Source: Pseudomonas cyclaminis
Lineage (GTDB): Bacteria > Pseudomonadota > Gammaproteobacteria > Pseudomonadales > Pseudomonadaceae
Reading direction: 5' to 3'
Length of the DNA stretch: 64,000 nucleotides
Assembly (NCBI RefSeq): GCF_015163715.1
Contig: NZ_JADDUM010000035.1
Coordinates: forward strand, 25,288-89,287
In this document: positions 28,401-37,754 of the stretch, one piece after another
Layout of the letters: the number at the start of each line of letters is the position of its first letter
Numbering within the stretch: the stretch's first letter is position 1
The notes under the pieces: generated by a model
Told to the model about the DNA's origin: nothing
What the model saw: the letters and a program-made list of their open reading frames with translations, nothing else
Databases searched by the model: none
Made by a program: the position numbers and the translations under genes

Positions 28401-30295
28401 CCCGCGTGAATCAGTTGCTGGAGGCGCGGCCGAGGATCACACAGGTCGAACCCTGGGCCAGCATCACCCTGGATGCATTGGCGAAGAGCCAATCCACGGC
28501 GTTGAGACACCTTGAGTGGCAAGCCCTGTACATCGACGCAAACCGTGCGATCGAGGGCTGTTCGTTGCCGTTACTCACCGACACCGACAACCTGTGCCTG
28601 CCCTTCAACCCTGAGCTTGTTGCGCGGTGGGACAAGCTGGAAAGCCGCCTGCACAACCTGCGGCACAACCTGGACATCAGTGGCAAACCGCTGCGCCTGG
28701 CGCTGTATGCCACGCCGCTTTCACCGCACCGGCTGCTGGTCAGCCAGACCAAAGGGGCGCTGGACCAGGACAGCCTCGCCGCGTTGGCGCCTGCGCCGGC
28801 CACTCACTATCGCTTCCAGGTGATGCTCGGCCACGCCAGAGAAGCCACCGAGACACTTATCCAGTTCGGCAACACGATGCTCAGCCTCAACGAGCGCAAA
28901 GAGCACGCCGAACTCCTGGAACTGCAACAACAGCAAGCCTGGGACCTGGCCAACATCATCGTGAGCCAACAGCAGCAAGCCGTGTTGCTGGACGAAAAAA
29001 ACCGCCAGGCGCTGGCGGCAGGCCGACGGATCATTGAGGAGCGAGCCCATTATTACGAGCGCCAGCTCGCCGACGGCGTCAGCAGCGCGGAGGCTCAGGC
29101 CGGCTTGCTGTACCTGCGCAGTGCCGGCTTCGAGGCGGCCGGTGCAATTGCCGGCGCCGCAGCGGGCGTCGCGATGCTGGCACCGAATATCGTCGGCATG
29201 TCGGTAGGTGGCTCGCGCTGGGAAGGTCCCTTCCATGCGGCGCAAGCGGTAGCCCAGGGCGCCGCCACTGCCTTGCGCAGCAGTGCCGCCGACCTGGACC
29301 GCACCGAGCAGTTCAACCGGCGCGCACAGGAGTGGACCCAGGCACGGGATCAAGCGCGCCTGGAACTCGCCCAGATAGACGCGCAACAACAAGCCTATGC
29401 CGAACAGGAAAAAGCCACGCGCCTGCAATTGCGCCTGGCCGAGACGTCGCTGGCGCAAGCGTGGTCCAGCTATCAGTTACTGACCAAGCGCTTTGCCAAG
29501 GCGCGACTCTACGATTGGCTCAATGTCCAACTCGGCCAGTTTTTCTACCAGGCCTATGACCTGTGTCTGTCCCTGTGCCAGGCGGCCGAAGGCTGCTGGC
29601 AATATGAAATGGCGGACTTCGAGCGCACGTTCATCACGCCCGGCACTTGGAATAACAGTTATCGCGGCTACCTGGCAGGCGAGGCGCTGAAACTGTCCCT
29701 GCTCCAGATGAACAGGGACTACGTGAGCCATCACGTTCGGGAGTTGGAGATCGTCAAGACCCTGTCCCTGCGCGATCGCTTGAGCGAATGCGAAGTCAGC
29801 AGCCTCGGCGCCGCCCAGCCGTTGGATACGCGAGAACAGTGGAGCCTGCACAAAGGCAACCTGGTGCAAAAAGGCACGCTTGGCTTCAAGCTGACCAAAG
29901 CGCTATTTGACCAGGACTATCCCGGCCATGTGCTCCGGCGAATCAAGAGCATCAGCGTGTCATTGCCGGCGACACTGGGCCCCTACCAGGACATCAGGGC
30001 CCTCCTGACCCAGACCCGTAACGAAATCGAACTGCCCAACGGGGTCTCGCGCAAGGATATCCGTGCGCACCAGCAAATCGCACTGTCTACCGGCCTGGAT
30101 GACAACGGGCTGTTCACGCTGATGTTCGAAGGCAATGATCGTTACCTGCCGTTCGAATACACCGGCGCCATTTCCGATTGGACCCTGACGTTTCCCGAAC
30201 CGGCTCGGCAGAAAGCCATGCTGGAGTCGATCAACGACATCGTGATCCACGTGCGCTACACCGCCAGGGCAGCAGGCATGGGTGAACGCCGATGA
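25493..30295 (+). CDS. tccB: Tc toxin A component, C-terminal pore-forming part (TccB-like)
   Basis: A 1600-residue protein with AAGGA 7 bases before the ATG. The first part has the neuraminidase-like and receptor-binding regions of TcA (YYFVGKSTSEKAYYWRSLDL, then IKPVFLNNRLYLIW-type strands). The central FWELFLYLPWLVAHRLNQ and ALKWLNYIFDPGRS are hallmark TcA motifs. A hydrophobic, Gly/Ala-rich segment near residues 1212-1240 (GAIAGAAAGVAMLAPNIVGM) matches the channel-tip region. Long heptad-like helices flank it, and the C-terminus (RRIKSISVSLPATLGPY onward) is the TcB-binding domain. With the TccA-like protein it should form the pentameric pore that injects the toxin. It overlaps the next start by 4 bases. 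Confidence 0.88.
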   Translation: MSHLLNQRLNESLRDAMLAYYLAHKIPAAQHGKINNADDLYEYWLLDVQVSQAVPTSPVACAIASLQQYITRIQLGLEPGYEKQGMTAQQDQVWREQLHAYPLWSASQQLRYHPANYLDPTLRRNKTDSFQQLENDLSQYRLQPDTVLTAVQSYLGRFEEMANIRTLNGYIDGNASELHTSRYYFVGKSTSEKAYYWRSLDLSKRSPSDPTKPSIQAWSDWRKINLALSDDTAEHSIRPVFLNNRLYLIWAECVKPERTGNFNTPGNKDDNGNHMGEWLNSHYVKFRLNYAYKKYDDSWSVPQACINQHCATEEVNASTAAFLKAVTQTVAIVDADSPATLFLGLHVPMRKDPKQQESFTGKFFQAVHLDQHFNVTKVADGGSPERYKVLPGSELSEEISRLLEPFDFNQRDTVQRVLSGEANNHNGYYSELLPDTARQYFTYFGYINKGNLQFKIAPYTQRDVTITHQQAPFPEKATWNLEGKQDHIDDVAIGSPSFDSNTNKLIITSTLKNDFRQTYSVTLTKEEITLTLTTHSTLNDPQAQQLELGEGSIITGTGEIHKTDFYALYFRNSITHEEFPNFVHDKDKLLITSDKTLTPQQTISLNGKFIDKSAFVHLYTHAHIPIHVTLNRYGAYTEQQASLHLQNALKVTNAAVTTSTLKAFKHIIMSANFDDYPLTDTIDANSNRILNFQDTAHDSLTGSSPELPAGHRVTAHIPVPNTAQSLITLIHGVLTLTPSEDGPQILGYALKAVTLNVAAASPGTAPVRQRAPTITRLPSHTLGAAEFIDFSGSTLIKDPPAAIRLNTCFAGKLAEAANLSLEHLYSLTPKQWQEPPLTANGPPQGIEFQGANGKYFWELFLYLPWLVAHRLNQEQQYVEALKWLNYIFDPGRSADAASDRPAYWGFRELTRHDQATGEASVDPHQLALAAPVHFRKAVYQFYLDVLLNRGDAAYRQLTADSLTQAKLWYTRVNQLLEARPRITQVEPWASITLDALAKSQSTALRHLEWQALYIDANRAIEGCSLPLLTDTDNLCLPFNPELVARWDKLESRLHNLRHNLDISGKPLRLALYATPLSPHRLLVSQTKGALDQDSLAALAPAPATHYRFQVMLGHAREATETLIQFGNTMLSLNERKEHAELLELQQQQAWDLANIIVSQQQQAVLLDEKNRQALAAGRRIIEERAHYYERQLADGVSSAEAQAGLLYLRSAGFEAAGAIAGAAAGVAMLAPNIVGMSVGGSRWEGPFHAAQAVAQGAATALRSSAADLDRTEQFNRRAQEWTQARDQARLELAQIDAQQQAYAEQEKATRLQLRLAETSLAQAWSSYQLLTKRFAKARLYDWLNVQLGQFFYQAYDLCLSLCQAAEGCWQYEMADFERTFITPGTWNNSYRGYLAGEALKLSLLQMNRDYVSHHVRELEIVKTLSLRDRLSECEVSSLGAAQPLDTREQWSLHKGNLVQKGTLGFKLTKALFDQDYPGHVLRRIKSISVSLPATLGPYQDIRALLTQTRNEIELPNGVSRKDIRAHQQIALSTGLDDNGLFTLMFEGNDRYLPFEYTGAISDWTLTFPEPARQKAMLESINDIVIHVRYTARAAGMGERR

Positions 30296-33200
30296 ACAGC
30301 ACGCCCATCAACGCACCGGCACTGCCCAAGGACGGCGCCTCGATACAAGCCACCGCCAAGGGCTGGGGCGATATCGGTTTCAACGGTGGCGCATCGCTTG
30401 AAATCCCCCTGCCCGCCGCTGCCGCTCGCGGTTTCGCGCCCGCCATGACCTTGGCGTACCACAGCGCGGCGGGTAACGGCCCGTTCGGGATGGGCTGGAC
30501 GGTCCCCGTGAACACGGTGAGCCGGCAAACCTCCCAAGGCGTGCCGGCCTACAGCGCCCACGACCGGTTTATCGGCCCCAGCGGCCAGCCCCTGCTGCCC
30601 GAACAGGACGCCAAGGGCGCCCCGGTGATCCGCCACGAGCGGGGGCCAGCCGATACCCGCTACGCCGTGACCCGCTACTGGCCCAGGACCGAGCGCGAGT
30701 TTGATCGCATTGAGCGCTGGCAGTCGGCGGGCGACCCGACGGGGTTCTGGCTGATTCACAGTGCCGACGGCAGCCAGCATCTCTATGGCAAAACCACCGC
30801 CGCGCGGATGGCCGATCCGGACCAGCCTGAACACGTGGCGCAGTGGCTGTTGCAGGAAAGCCTGAGTGCCCACGGCGAGCACATTTACTACCACTACCAA
30901 AAAGAGACCGAGACGTCGCGCTACCCAAGGGACTGCCGCGCCCAGCGCTACCTGGACAAAGTCTGCTACGGAAATTTCACCGCCCGGACGAATGAGCGCC
31001 TGTACCTGCTTGAAACCGACGAGGCTGCCTCCAAGGGCTGGCACTTCCAACTGCTGTTCGACTACGGGCAACGCAACGCCGAACTCGACCACGTACCGCC
31101 CTACGCCACGGACACGCCCTGGACACTGCGCGAAGACCCCTTCTCCAGCTTCGCCGACGGATTTGAATGCCGAACCTTGCGCCTGTGCCGGCAGGTGCTG
31201 TTGTTTCATCATTTTCCCGATGAAGCCCAAATGGGCAGCTCACCGGTGTTGGTCAAGCGCGTGGTGCTTGAATACCAAACCCTGCGCAACCGCCTGAACC
31301 TCCTGCTCGCCGCCCATGAACAAGCCATCGACCAGCATGGCAGGATCAGCAGCCTGCCGCCCCTTGAATGCCTGTATCAAAAAGTCGACCTGAAGCTTGA
31401 TACCACGCGCTTCCAAGCCCTTGGCGACTGCCCCGGACTGAACGACCGCCAGCGCTATCAATGGGTCGATCTGTACGGTGAAGGGTTGCCGGGCATCCTG
31501 TACCGCTCCGACAAGGCCTGGTACTACAGGGAACCGCAACGAGCCGACTCCGCCGGGGGGGATGAGGTCAGCTACGGCGCTGCCCGGAAAATCCCCGCAA
31601 TCCCCACGCCAGACAGCGCATATCCCGTGCACCAACAACTGACCGATGTCACGGGTGACGGGCGTCTTGACTGGGTGATCGGCCGCCCCGGCCTCAGTGG
31701 TTTTTTCAGCCTGAGCGAGCATCTCAATTGGTCGGGTTTCATCCGTTTCGATGCGTTCCCCCTGGAATATTTCCACCCTGACGCGGTCTTTGGCGACCTG
31801 ATGGGTGGCGGGAATAACGACCTGGCCTTGGTCGGCCCACGCAGCGTGCGCCTGTATGCCAACCGCCAACACGCCGGGTTTGCCCCTGGCACCGATGTGC
31901 CCCACACGCCGGCCGATGACACCCTGCCCAGCGTCTCCCGCTCAACCCGCGAATGGGTGGGTTTCAGCGATGTACTCGGCAGCGGTCAGCAGCATCTGGT
32001 ACGCATCCGTCACGACCGGATCGAGTGCTGGCCCAACCTGGGGCGTGGTCGATTCGGCAAGGGTTGGGTGCTGGCAAACCTGCCCTTCGAGCACGAGACG
32101 TTCAACGCCGCCCATGTATTACTGGCAGACCTGGACGGCTATGGCGGCGCCGACCTGCTGTACCTGATGCCCGATGAGCTGCGCATTTTCAGCAACCAGG
32201 GCGGCAATCGCTTTGACACCACACCCCGCGTGTTGCCATGGCCTGAAGGCGTGCGGTATGACGCGCTCAGCCAGGTCAGCCTGGTCGATTTGAACGGCCT
32301 GGGCTGTCCCAGCCTGATCATCAGCGTCATGCACCCACAGCCTCGGCATTGGCGCTATGACTTCTACAGCGACCGGCCCTACTTGCTCGCGTACACCACC
32401 CACCACCTCGGCAGCCGGTCAAGGGTGTTCTACCGCAGCAGCGCCCAAGAATGGCTGGACGAAAAAAAACAGCTCAGAGACCAGGGCAAACCGGCCATCA
32501 GCCAATCGCCAGTAACCCTGCCTGTGGTCAGCCGCCAAACCCATTACGACGAAATCAACGACAGCACCCTGACCCGGCGTTTCAGTTACCGACAGGCGTT
32601 TTACAACGCCGCCGAACGCGCTTTCCAGGGCTTCGGCCTGATCCTGCAGACCGATACACAAACCGCCTCCGAGGGCCCGGCGCAAACACCGTGCCTGACC
32701 AAGCGCTGGTTCCATACCGGCCAGGCGCTGGATATGCCGACAACCGGCTACAGCCAGCATGATTCACGGGCAATCAGCCTCGGTAAAACCCTGTTGTGCC
32801 GCCATCGGGCGCCCGAACAGGCGCAGCCCATCGACCACGAGGATGTGCCACTGCACGCCCCCGCCCCACGAACCCTGCGCGACGCCGCCTATGCGCTCAA
32901 AGGCGTGTTGCTGCGCGAAGAAATTTTCGCCGGCGATGCGGCGCAGAGCGTGCCTTATTCGGTGCAACAGCATCGTTATCTGATACGCCGGCTGGCCAGC
33001 ACGCAACCCTGGGGGCGCATGCTGGTGCTGCCGGTGGAATCCATCGACTGCCAATACGAACAAGTGCCCGATGATCCCGTGTGCAAACAACAGATCAACC
33101 TGCGCTGGGATGCGTTTGGCAGTCTGGTCCACAGCGTCACCGTACACCTGGCTCGCAACAAGACCGCCAACGACGCTCCGCCCGCCGCCCTGGCGGAGGC

Positions 33201-34782
33201 CCATCGGCAACAGTGGTGGCGCGACAGTCATGACCCGGCGCAACAAGCCTATTACCTGAACGAAACCCTGGCGCAGTGGATTCATCTGACACAAGACTCG
33301 CAATGGCGCCTGGGCCTGCCCTATCGCCAGCGTGACAACGCCTGGGTGCTGCCCAAAGGCCAACCGGACGGGCTGAGCCGTGCAGCCATGTCCTACGAGC
33401 ACTTTATCGACCAGCGCTCTGGCCCGTTGCGGCCGCAGGCTCTACGGTCGCTGAGCGGGCTGTCGGTCCAGTATTACCGCGAAGCGGGGCCCGACGGTCG
33501 TACGCTGGAAGCTGGCATTGCGACGTTGCAGGCCCTGCGCGACTGCCTGGAAACCGCTGAACTGGATCCCCAGGCCCTGCAGGCCTACCAGGCGATACCG
33601 CAGATGCCCGGCCAGGCATCCTGGAACCTCGCGGCCCAGTTGCAACAGATCGGCTATCGCCGGATGAGCGTATTTTTTTCTATAGGCGATGGGGAACAAC
33701 AGGCGCCGCCACCACTCTGGTCGATGCGCCAACAGGAATCCCGGTATCTGGACGCGACGGGGTTCTACCAGTTGCTGAGCTGGCGCCTGACGCAAGCCTT
33801 GGGTGAAACCATGCTGACGTACGACCCTTATGGCTGCCAGATCACCCAGGTACAACAGGCCGACGGTTGTGTCAGCCGAGCCGAGCATGATTACCGGCTG
33901 TTGCTGCCCGTCAAGCTGACCGATCCCAATGGCACCGTGCAGCAGGCGTTGTATGACAGCTTCGGCCGACTGATCGCTACCCGATATGCGGGACGCGAAT
34001 CAGGCAAGGCCCAAGGCTTCGGCCCCTTGCCGCAGAGCGCGCAGTTACTGGACACCTCTGTCGAACGGGCCATTGAAGCCCCTGAAAGCAGCCTGGGGCA
34101 GGCGGCCAGCGCGCATTTTTATGCGGCATTCAGTTGGATGGGCACAATCGCCGAGGCCGAGCGGCGAGACGAATGGGTGACTCAAGGGTATCTGCTGCCC
34201 GGTGGACAGATCCGCACCAAAGCCAGGTTGCGCGTGAACAACCCGGCGCATCGCGCCGATGCCCACACCCAGCGGCTCGCCACCTTGATTGCCGAGGCAC
34301 ACCGAGAGCCGGTGCATCGCCTGACATTGTTGGCTGATCGCTATCCCGACGATCCCGAGCGCACTGTGCGGGTCAGCCTCACCTATTGGGACGGCATGGG
34401 TCGCCCCTTGCAGCGCACGCATAAAACCGAGCCAGGTGACGCCTACCTGATTCTACCCACCGGTGATCTGAGCACTGAGCAGGGGATGATCCAGCAAGTG
34501 CACGCCGATCCTCGCTGGTGCGTCGACGAGCGCATCGAATACAACCACCAGGACGGGATCACGCGCATCTACCGCCCTTACTTCGCCAGCCGGCCCCACT
34601 ACACCCCCGATCGCGCCTTGCGTGATGTCGCCTACAGCGACCGGCAATTCCATGACGCCCTGGGACGCGCGATCCGTACCGAAACCGCCAACGGCGCGAT
34701 AACGCGCACGAGCTACTGCGGGTGGTATGGGATCAGCGAGGATGAAAACGATACCTGGGAGGAAACCGTCGACGGCACCTGA
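30292..34782 (+). CDS. tcaC: Tc toxin B component (TcaC/TcdB-like)
   Basis: A 1496-residue protein, normal length for TcB. The N-terminal SpvB domain (about residues 15-350) includes GGASLEIPLPAAAARGF and AYHSAAGNGPFGMGW. FG-GAP/VCBS-like repeats follow, with LTDVTGDGRLDWVIG near residue 449 and LLADLDGYGGADLLYL near 608. The TcdB middle domains occupy the rest, and the C-terminus carries Rhs-type strands (TLTYWDGMGRPLQ-like). TcB proteins wrap with TcC into a hollow cocoon that holds the toxic C-terminus, and a beta-propeller docks on TcA. It is coupled to the TccB-like gene (ATGA overlap). The partner TccC-like gene is convergent, 120 bases away. Confidence 0.9.
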   Translation: MNSTPINAPALPKDGASIQATAKGWGDIGFNGGASLEIPLPAAAARGFAPAMTLAYHSAAGNGPFGMGWTVPVNTVSRQTSQGVPAYSAHDRFIGPSGQPLLPEQDAKGAPVIRHERGPADTRYAVTRYWPRTEREFDRIERWQSAGDPTGFWLIHSADGSQHLYGKTTAARMADPDQPEHVAQWLLQESLSAHGEHIYYHYQKETETSRYPRDCRAQRYLDKVCYGNFTARTNERLYLLETDEAASKGWHFQLLFDYGQRNAELDHVPPYATDTPWTLREDPFSSFADGFECRTLRLCRQVLLFHHFPDEAQMGSSPVLVKRVVLEYQTLRNRLNLLLAAHEQAIDQHGRISSLPPLECLYQKVDLKLDTTRFQALGDCPGLNDRQRYQWVDLYGEGLPGILYRSDKAWYYREPQRADSAGGDEVSYGAARKIPAIPTPDSAYPVHQQLTDVTGDGRLDWVIGRPGLSGFFSLSEHLNWSGFIRFDAFPLEYFHPDAVFGDLMGGGNNDLALVGPRSVRLYANRQHAGFAPGTDVPHTPADDTLPSVSRSTREWVGFSDVLGSGQQHLVRIRHDRIECWPNLGRGRFGKGWVLANLPFEHETFNAAHVLLADLDGYGGADLLYLMPDELRIFSNQGGNRFDTTPRVLPWPEGVRYDALSQVSLVDLNGLGCPSLIISVMHPQPRHWRYDFYSDRPYLLAYTTHHLGSRSRVFYRSSAQEWLDEKKQLRDQGKPAISQSPVTLPVVSRQTHYDEINDSTLTRRFSYRQAFYNAAERAFQGFGLILQTDTQTASEGPAQTPCLTKRWFHTGQALDMPTTGYSQHDSRAISLGKTLLCRHRAPEQAQPIDHEDVPLHAPAPRTLRDAAYALKGVLLREEIFAGDAAQSVPYSVQQHRYLIRRLASTQPWGRMLVLPVESIDCQYEQVPDDPVCKQQINLRWDAFGSLVHSVTVHLARNKTANDAPPAALAEAHRQQWWRDSHDPAQQAYYLNETLAQWIHLTQDSQWRLGLPYRQRDNAWVLPKGQPDGLSRAAMSYEHFIDQRSGPLRPQALRSLSGLSVQYYREAGPDGRTLEAGIATLQALRDCLETAELDPQALQAYQAIPQMPGQASWNLAAQLQQIGYRRMSVFFSIGDGEQQAPPPLWSMRQQESRYLDATGFYQLLSWRLTQALGETMLTYDPYGCQITQVQQADGCVSRAEHDYRLLLPVKLTDPNGTVQQALYDSFGRLIATRYAGRESGKAQGFGPLPQSAQLLDTSVERAIEAPESSLGQAASAHFYAAFSWMGTIAEAERRDEWVTQGYLLPGGQIRTKARLRVNNPAHRADAHTQRLATLIAEAHREPVHRLTLLADRYPDDPERTVRVSLTYWDGMGRPLQRTHKTEPGDAYLILPTGDLSTEQGMIQQVHADPRWCVDERIEYNHQDGITRIYRPYFASRPHYTPDRALRDVAYSDRQFHDALGRAIRTETANGAITRTSYCGWYGISEDENDTWEETVDGT

Positions 34783-34793
34783 CCGAAGGGCAA

Positions 34794-34856
34794 GCGAGGC
34801 TGCGTTAGGGACCCCGCAGATCGCGGGGTATCAATGTGTCCGCTACGCAGCCTCGC
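34794..34856. repeat. Nested inverted repeat (REP-like) between convergent tcaC and tccC
   Basis: GCGAGGCTGCGT (34794-34805) pairs perfectly with ACGCAGCCTCGC (34845-34856). Inside, ACCCCGC (34811-34817) pairs with GCGGGGT (34823-34829). The flank continues with AAGGCTCGACAGCTGCTACG, a sequence type I recognise as an abundant extragenic repeat in fluorescent pseudomonads. It fills most of the 120-base gap and could act as a bidirectional terminator. Confidence 0.75.
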
Positions 34857-34902
34857 CAAGGCTCGACAGCTGCTACGTAAGGGTTTCCGTCCAAATGTGT
34901 AG

Positions 34903-37621
34903 TCAGCGCCGGCCCGCCGTTCGCACAGCAGCGCTGCGTGGACGGTAGGTTTTCCAGGCTGACGCGTGCGTGTCCCAGGGCGCGTCGACGCGCTGCTGGC
35001 CTTGATAAAAAATCACACGGCCCGCCAGGTGCTGGCGATGCCTGTAGAGCCAGCGCAGTTCGGAACCGGTCACAGATCGCCGGGTCTTGCGAATCACTGC
35101 CTCCATGTCCACTCCCTCCAGCGCAAAATGCACCACCGCCCTGCTCTGCGGGCTCGTCAGGGTTGCCAGTGCCGACTTGCTGCTGCGGCTGATCACCTTC
35201 TCTTGAATCGCCCTCAGCCCCTGGCCCATGTGCTGACGTACGGTCTTGGTAAACGAATAATCGCTTTCAGCCAGTTCTGCGACAAAACGCCTGACAAACT
35301 GCCGATTGGCCGTGGTTGATGAGCAACCTGAATAACGCGCCTGGATGTTTTGATAAAACTGTCGCGCAACCGCTGAAACTTGCATGGCAAGAGTGCGCTC
35401 ACGTCCGGTGTCACGCTCTTGGGTTTCGGGTGTGCCCACTTTTCGCCCCCCCGCGAACTCACTCAACGCGCTCGCTAATCCACCTGTCCACCGCTCCACC
35501 TCGGGGCCGGAAAAATACGCCGCCAGGATATCCCCTCGCGCACTCAGCTTCGACCAGAAGCTCCTGTAGCCAGTCACCACAGCACTCAGGCCGAAAATCA
35601 TGTCGCCACGGCTGGGCTGGAACTGCTCACCAAACGTCGCCTGCGTACCCCGCGCATCGGTGAACCTCAAGGGATTGCCCCTCACCATGGCGTACAGATT
35701 CAAACCATCCACATCCCCCGCCGGGTCAGGGCTGATCCAGCGCTGCAACCACGGCGCGTAATACCGCTCGCTGTAGTAATAGAGCCCGGTGGCGTCGCGT
35801 TCTTTACCCGCATATCGGTAGAGCCTGTAGTCGCCCTGGATCGCTGTCCTGCTGGCGCTCCACGCCGTCGCGCCGTAGGGATAATAACCTTCCTGACTCA
35901 GCAACCGGCCCTGCTCGTCCACCACCAACAGGCTGCTGTTGAGAGGGTCGAGCACGTGAAACTGAACCTGCTCGGCGTCCATGCCGGCGGGGCGGCCCGC
36001 ATCCCATTGCAACACCGTCACCCGGCTTCCTTCCACATCGAGATCCAGCAGGTTGAGACGCTGGCCCCTGCGCCATTGCATCTGCAGGCCAGGTAGATAA
36101 TAGGTGCGTTGGGTCTGTGCACCGTCGCCGACCTTATTGCGCCTGAACTTGAGTACGCGCTGGCCCTGGGCATCGTAGAGGTAGCCCTCGACGTCCGGCT
36201 CGCCCTCCTCGCGTGCAACCTGGGTCACGTGGGCCAGCTGGTTGCGCACGTTCCAGGCCATCTGCTGGCCACTGCCCAGCGTGCGCTGGTTGCCGTTGCC
36301 ATCAAACTGCGCAGCCGATGGCGGCACATCGCCAGGCACGCGCGATTGCTGTCTGGCGCCAGCGTCATGCGCCGGGTGTAACCGCCTCCAATACCTGAGG
36401 CATGGCGCAGGTGCGTGAGGTTGCCAGCTTCGTCATAGGTGTAACGCTGAGTGTAAGGGCGCCACAGCCCCTCGTCCGGCGCACCGAACAGCACCTGCGG
36501 CGCCGCCTGGCCCGCTGTACTGCGAGAATGTTCGCGCCCCGTGGCGACGGTGAGTTGGTAGAGCGTGTCGTATTCGTAGCGGTTGACCGCCTCAATACGC
36601 GTGTTGCTGCGCCACTGCGTGGGCTGGGCCTGGTCGTCGAGGCTGAGGACATTGCCCACCGGGTCGTAGCTGAGCCGCAGGTCTTGCAACGGTGTGTCGG
36701 CCTCGCCCTGGCGGTAGGTCTTTATCTGCAACAACCGCGCGCTTTGCGGCGCAAACGTGCAGTCTTGATCAGCAAATGACCGGCCCGCTCGTAGGTCAGT
36801 TGCCCATTGGCGTTGTACTCGCACTGATGCAGCAACGCCTTGCGCGAGCCGCCCTTGAGAGTAATGGCGAGGTCCTTGAGCCGTCCGTGCAGCCCATATT
36901 TACGATGCTGGCGGTTGCCCTTGGCGTCGGTCTGCTCAAGCAATGCGCCGAGGGCGTCGTAGCGGCTAACGGTGGTATAGGCCGCGGGTTCCAGCAGCCG
37001 GTCTTGTGCTTCGACCGTTGGCGGCCAGTCGACGTTTTCGGAATCGAGACGAAAGCGCCGGGTTTGCCTGAGCGCTCTCTGGTCAATCGTGTACTCGTTG
37101 ATCACCTGGGTGCCGGCAGGATCGGCATGCCGAATCAACCGGCCACACCGGTTCAAGGCTGCGGCCTCAGGGGTCGCACCCGCATAGGTAAGACGCTCGA
37201 CACACCGCTCCTGTGGCTCGTCAGCCGACTGTTCGAACACGTCGGTCAGGCGTTGCGAGGTGTCATAGACGTAGCGTTGACAGGCCCCCCGAGCATCCCA
37301 GGTAAGCAACGGTTGCCCTGCCTCGCTCATCAGCATCAGGCGTCGGCCGGCGTCCGCACTGTCGCGCAGGAGCGTGACCCCGGACAGGCTGTGGACCCAG
37401 GTTTCGCAAGCTCGTGTCTGGGGCGCCTGGGTACTCTGGGCATACCGACGCGGATCCCACTGTTGCTGCAGGAAACCACTGGCGCCATACACCTGGCGAC
37501 TGATACGCGCCTGCGGTTCAGCCTGGGCGTTGGCGCGATGATAGGCCAGGGTGCGGACCGTTAACCCACGGGGGTCGAACGCCACAATCGTGGGGGTATT
37601 TCGATGGAGTGAAGCAGACAT
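34903..37621 (-). pseudogene. tccC: Tc toxin C component (TccC-like Rhs toxin), two frameshifts
   Basis: From ATG 37621 (MSASLHRNTPTIVAFD) the frame reads as TccC until an A:T pair is missing from AAA at 36753-36755. It resumes one frame over (FAPQSARLLQIKTY) and shifts again where a base is missing near 36339, continuing as VPGDVPPSAAQFDGNGNQR. Restoring both gives about 906 residues. The Rhs core ends with YRYAGKERDATGLYYYSERY, WISPDPAGDVDGLNLYAMVR and NPLRFTDARG, the usual cleavage border. The final 250 residues are the variable effector domain, which I cannot assign; it contains VHFALEGVDMEAV and SVTGSELRWLYRHR. Either inactivated or affected by base-calling errors; I favour errors. Confidence 0.85.
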
Positions 37622-37714
37622 GATCACATGACCCAATTGCACTATGGTCAGCAAAGCCTAGGGATCATGGGAGAGGGAAACGAGGTATCGGGTTATGGCG
37701 GCACACGCCAGGCA

Positions 37715-37742
37715 GCTTCAACCGGCGCTTGCCGGTTGAAGC
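37715..37742 (-). terminator. Perfect 12-bp hairpin after bolA
   Basis: GCTTCAACCGGC (37715-37726) pairs with GCCGGTTGAAGC (37731-37742) around GCTT, 13 bases past the bolA stop on the minus strand. There is no T-run, so it may be a Rho-assisted or RNA-stabilising hairpin. It also lies upstream of the tccC start. Confidence 0.55.
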
Positions 37743-37754
37743 CCAGGCCGGGTG

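Noticed and set aside
36330..36760. Programmed frameshifting in tccC
   Set aside because: Neither shift site is a slippery heptamer with a stimulatory structure, TccC proteins are not known to need frameshifting, and the same kind of one-base loss occurs in unrelated genes here.
36722..37564. A plus-strand open frame of 290 codons opposite tccC
   Set aside because: It is the antisense of the Rhs region, whose protein sequence is clearly recognisable on the minus strand.
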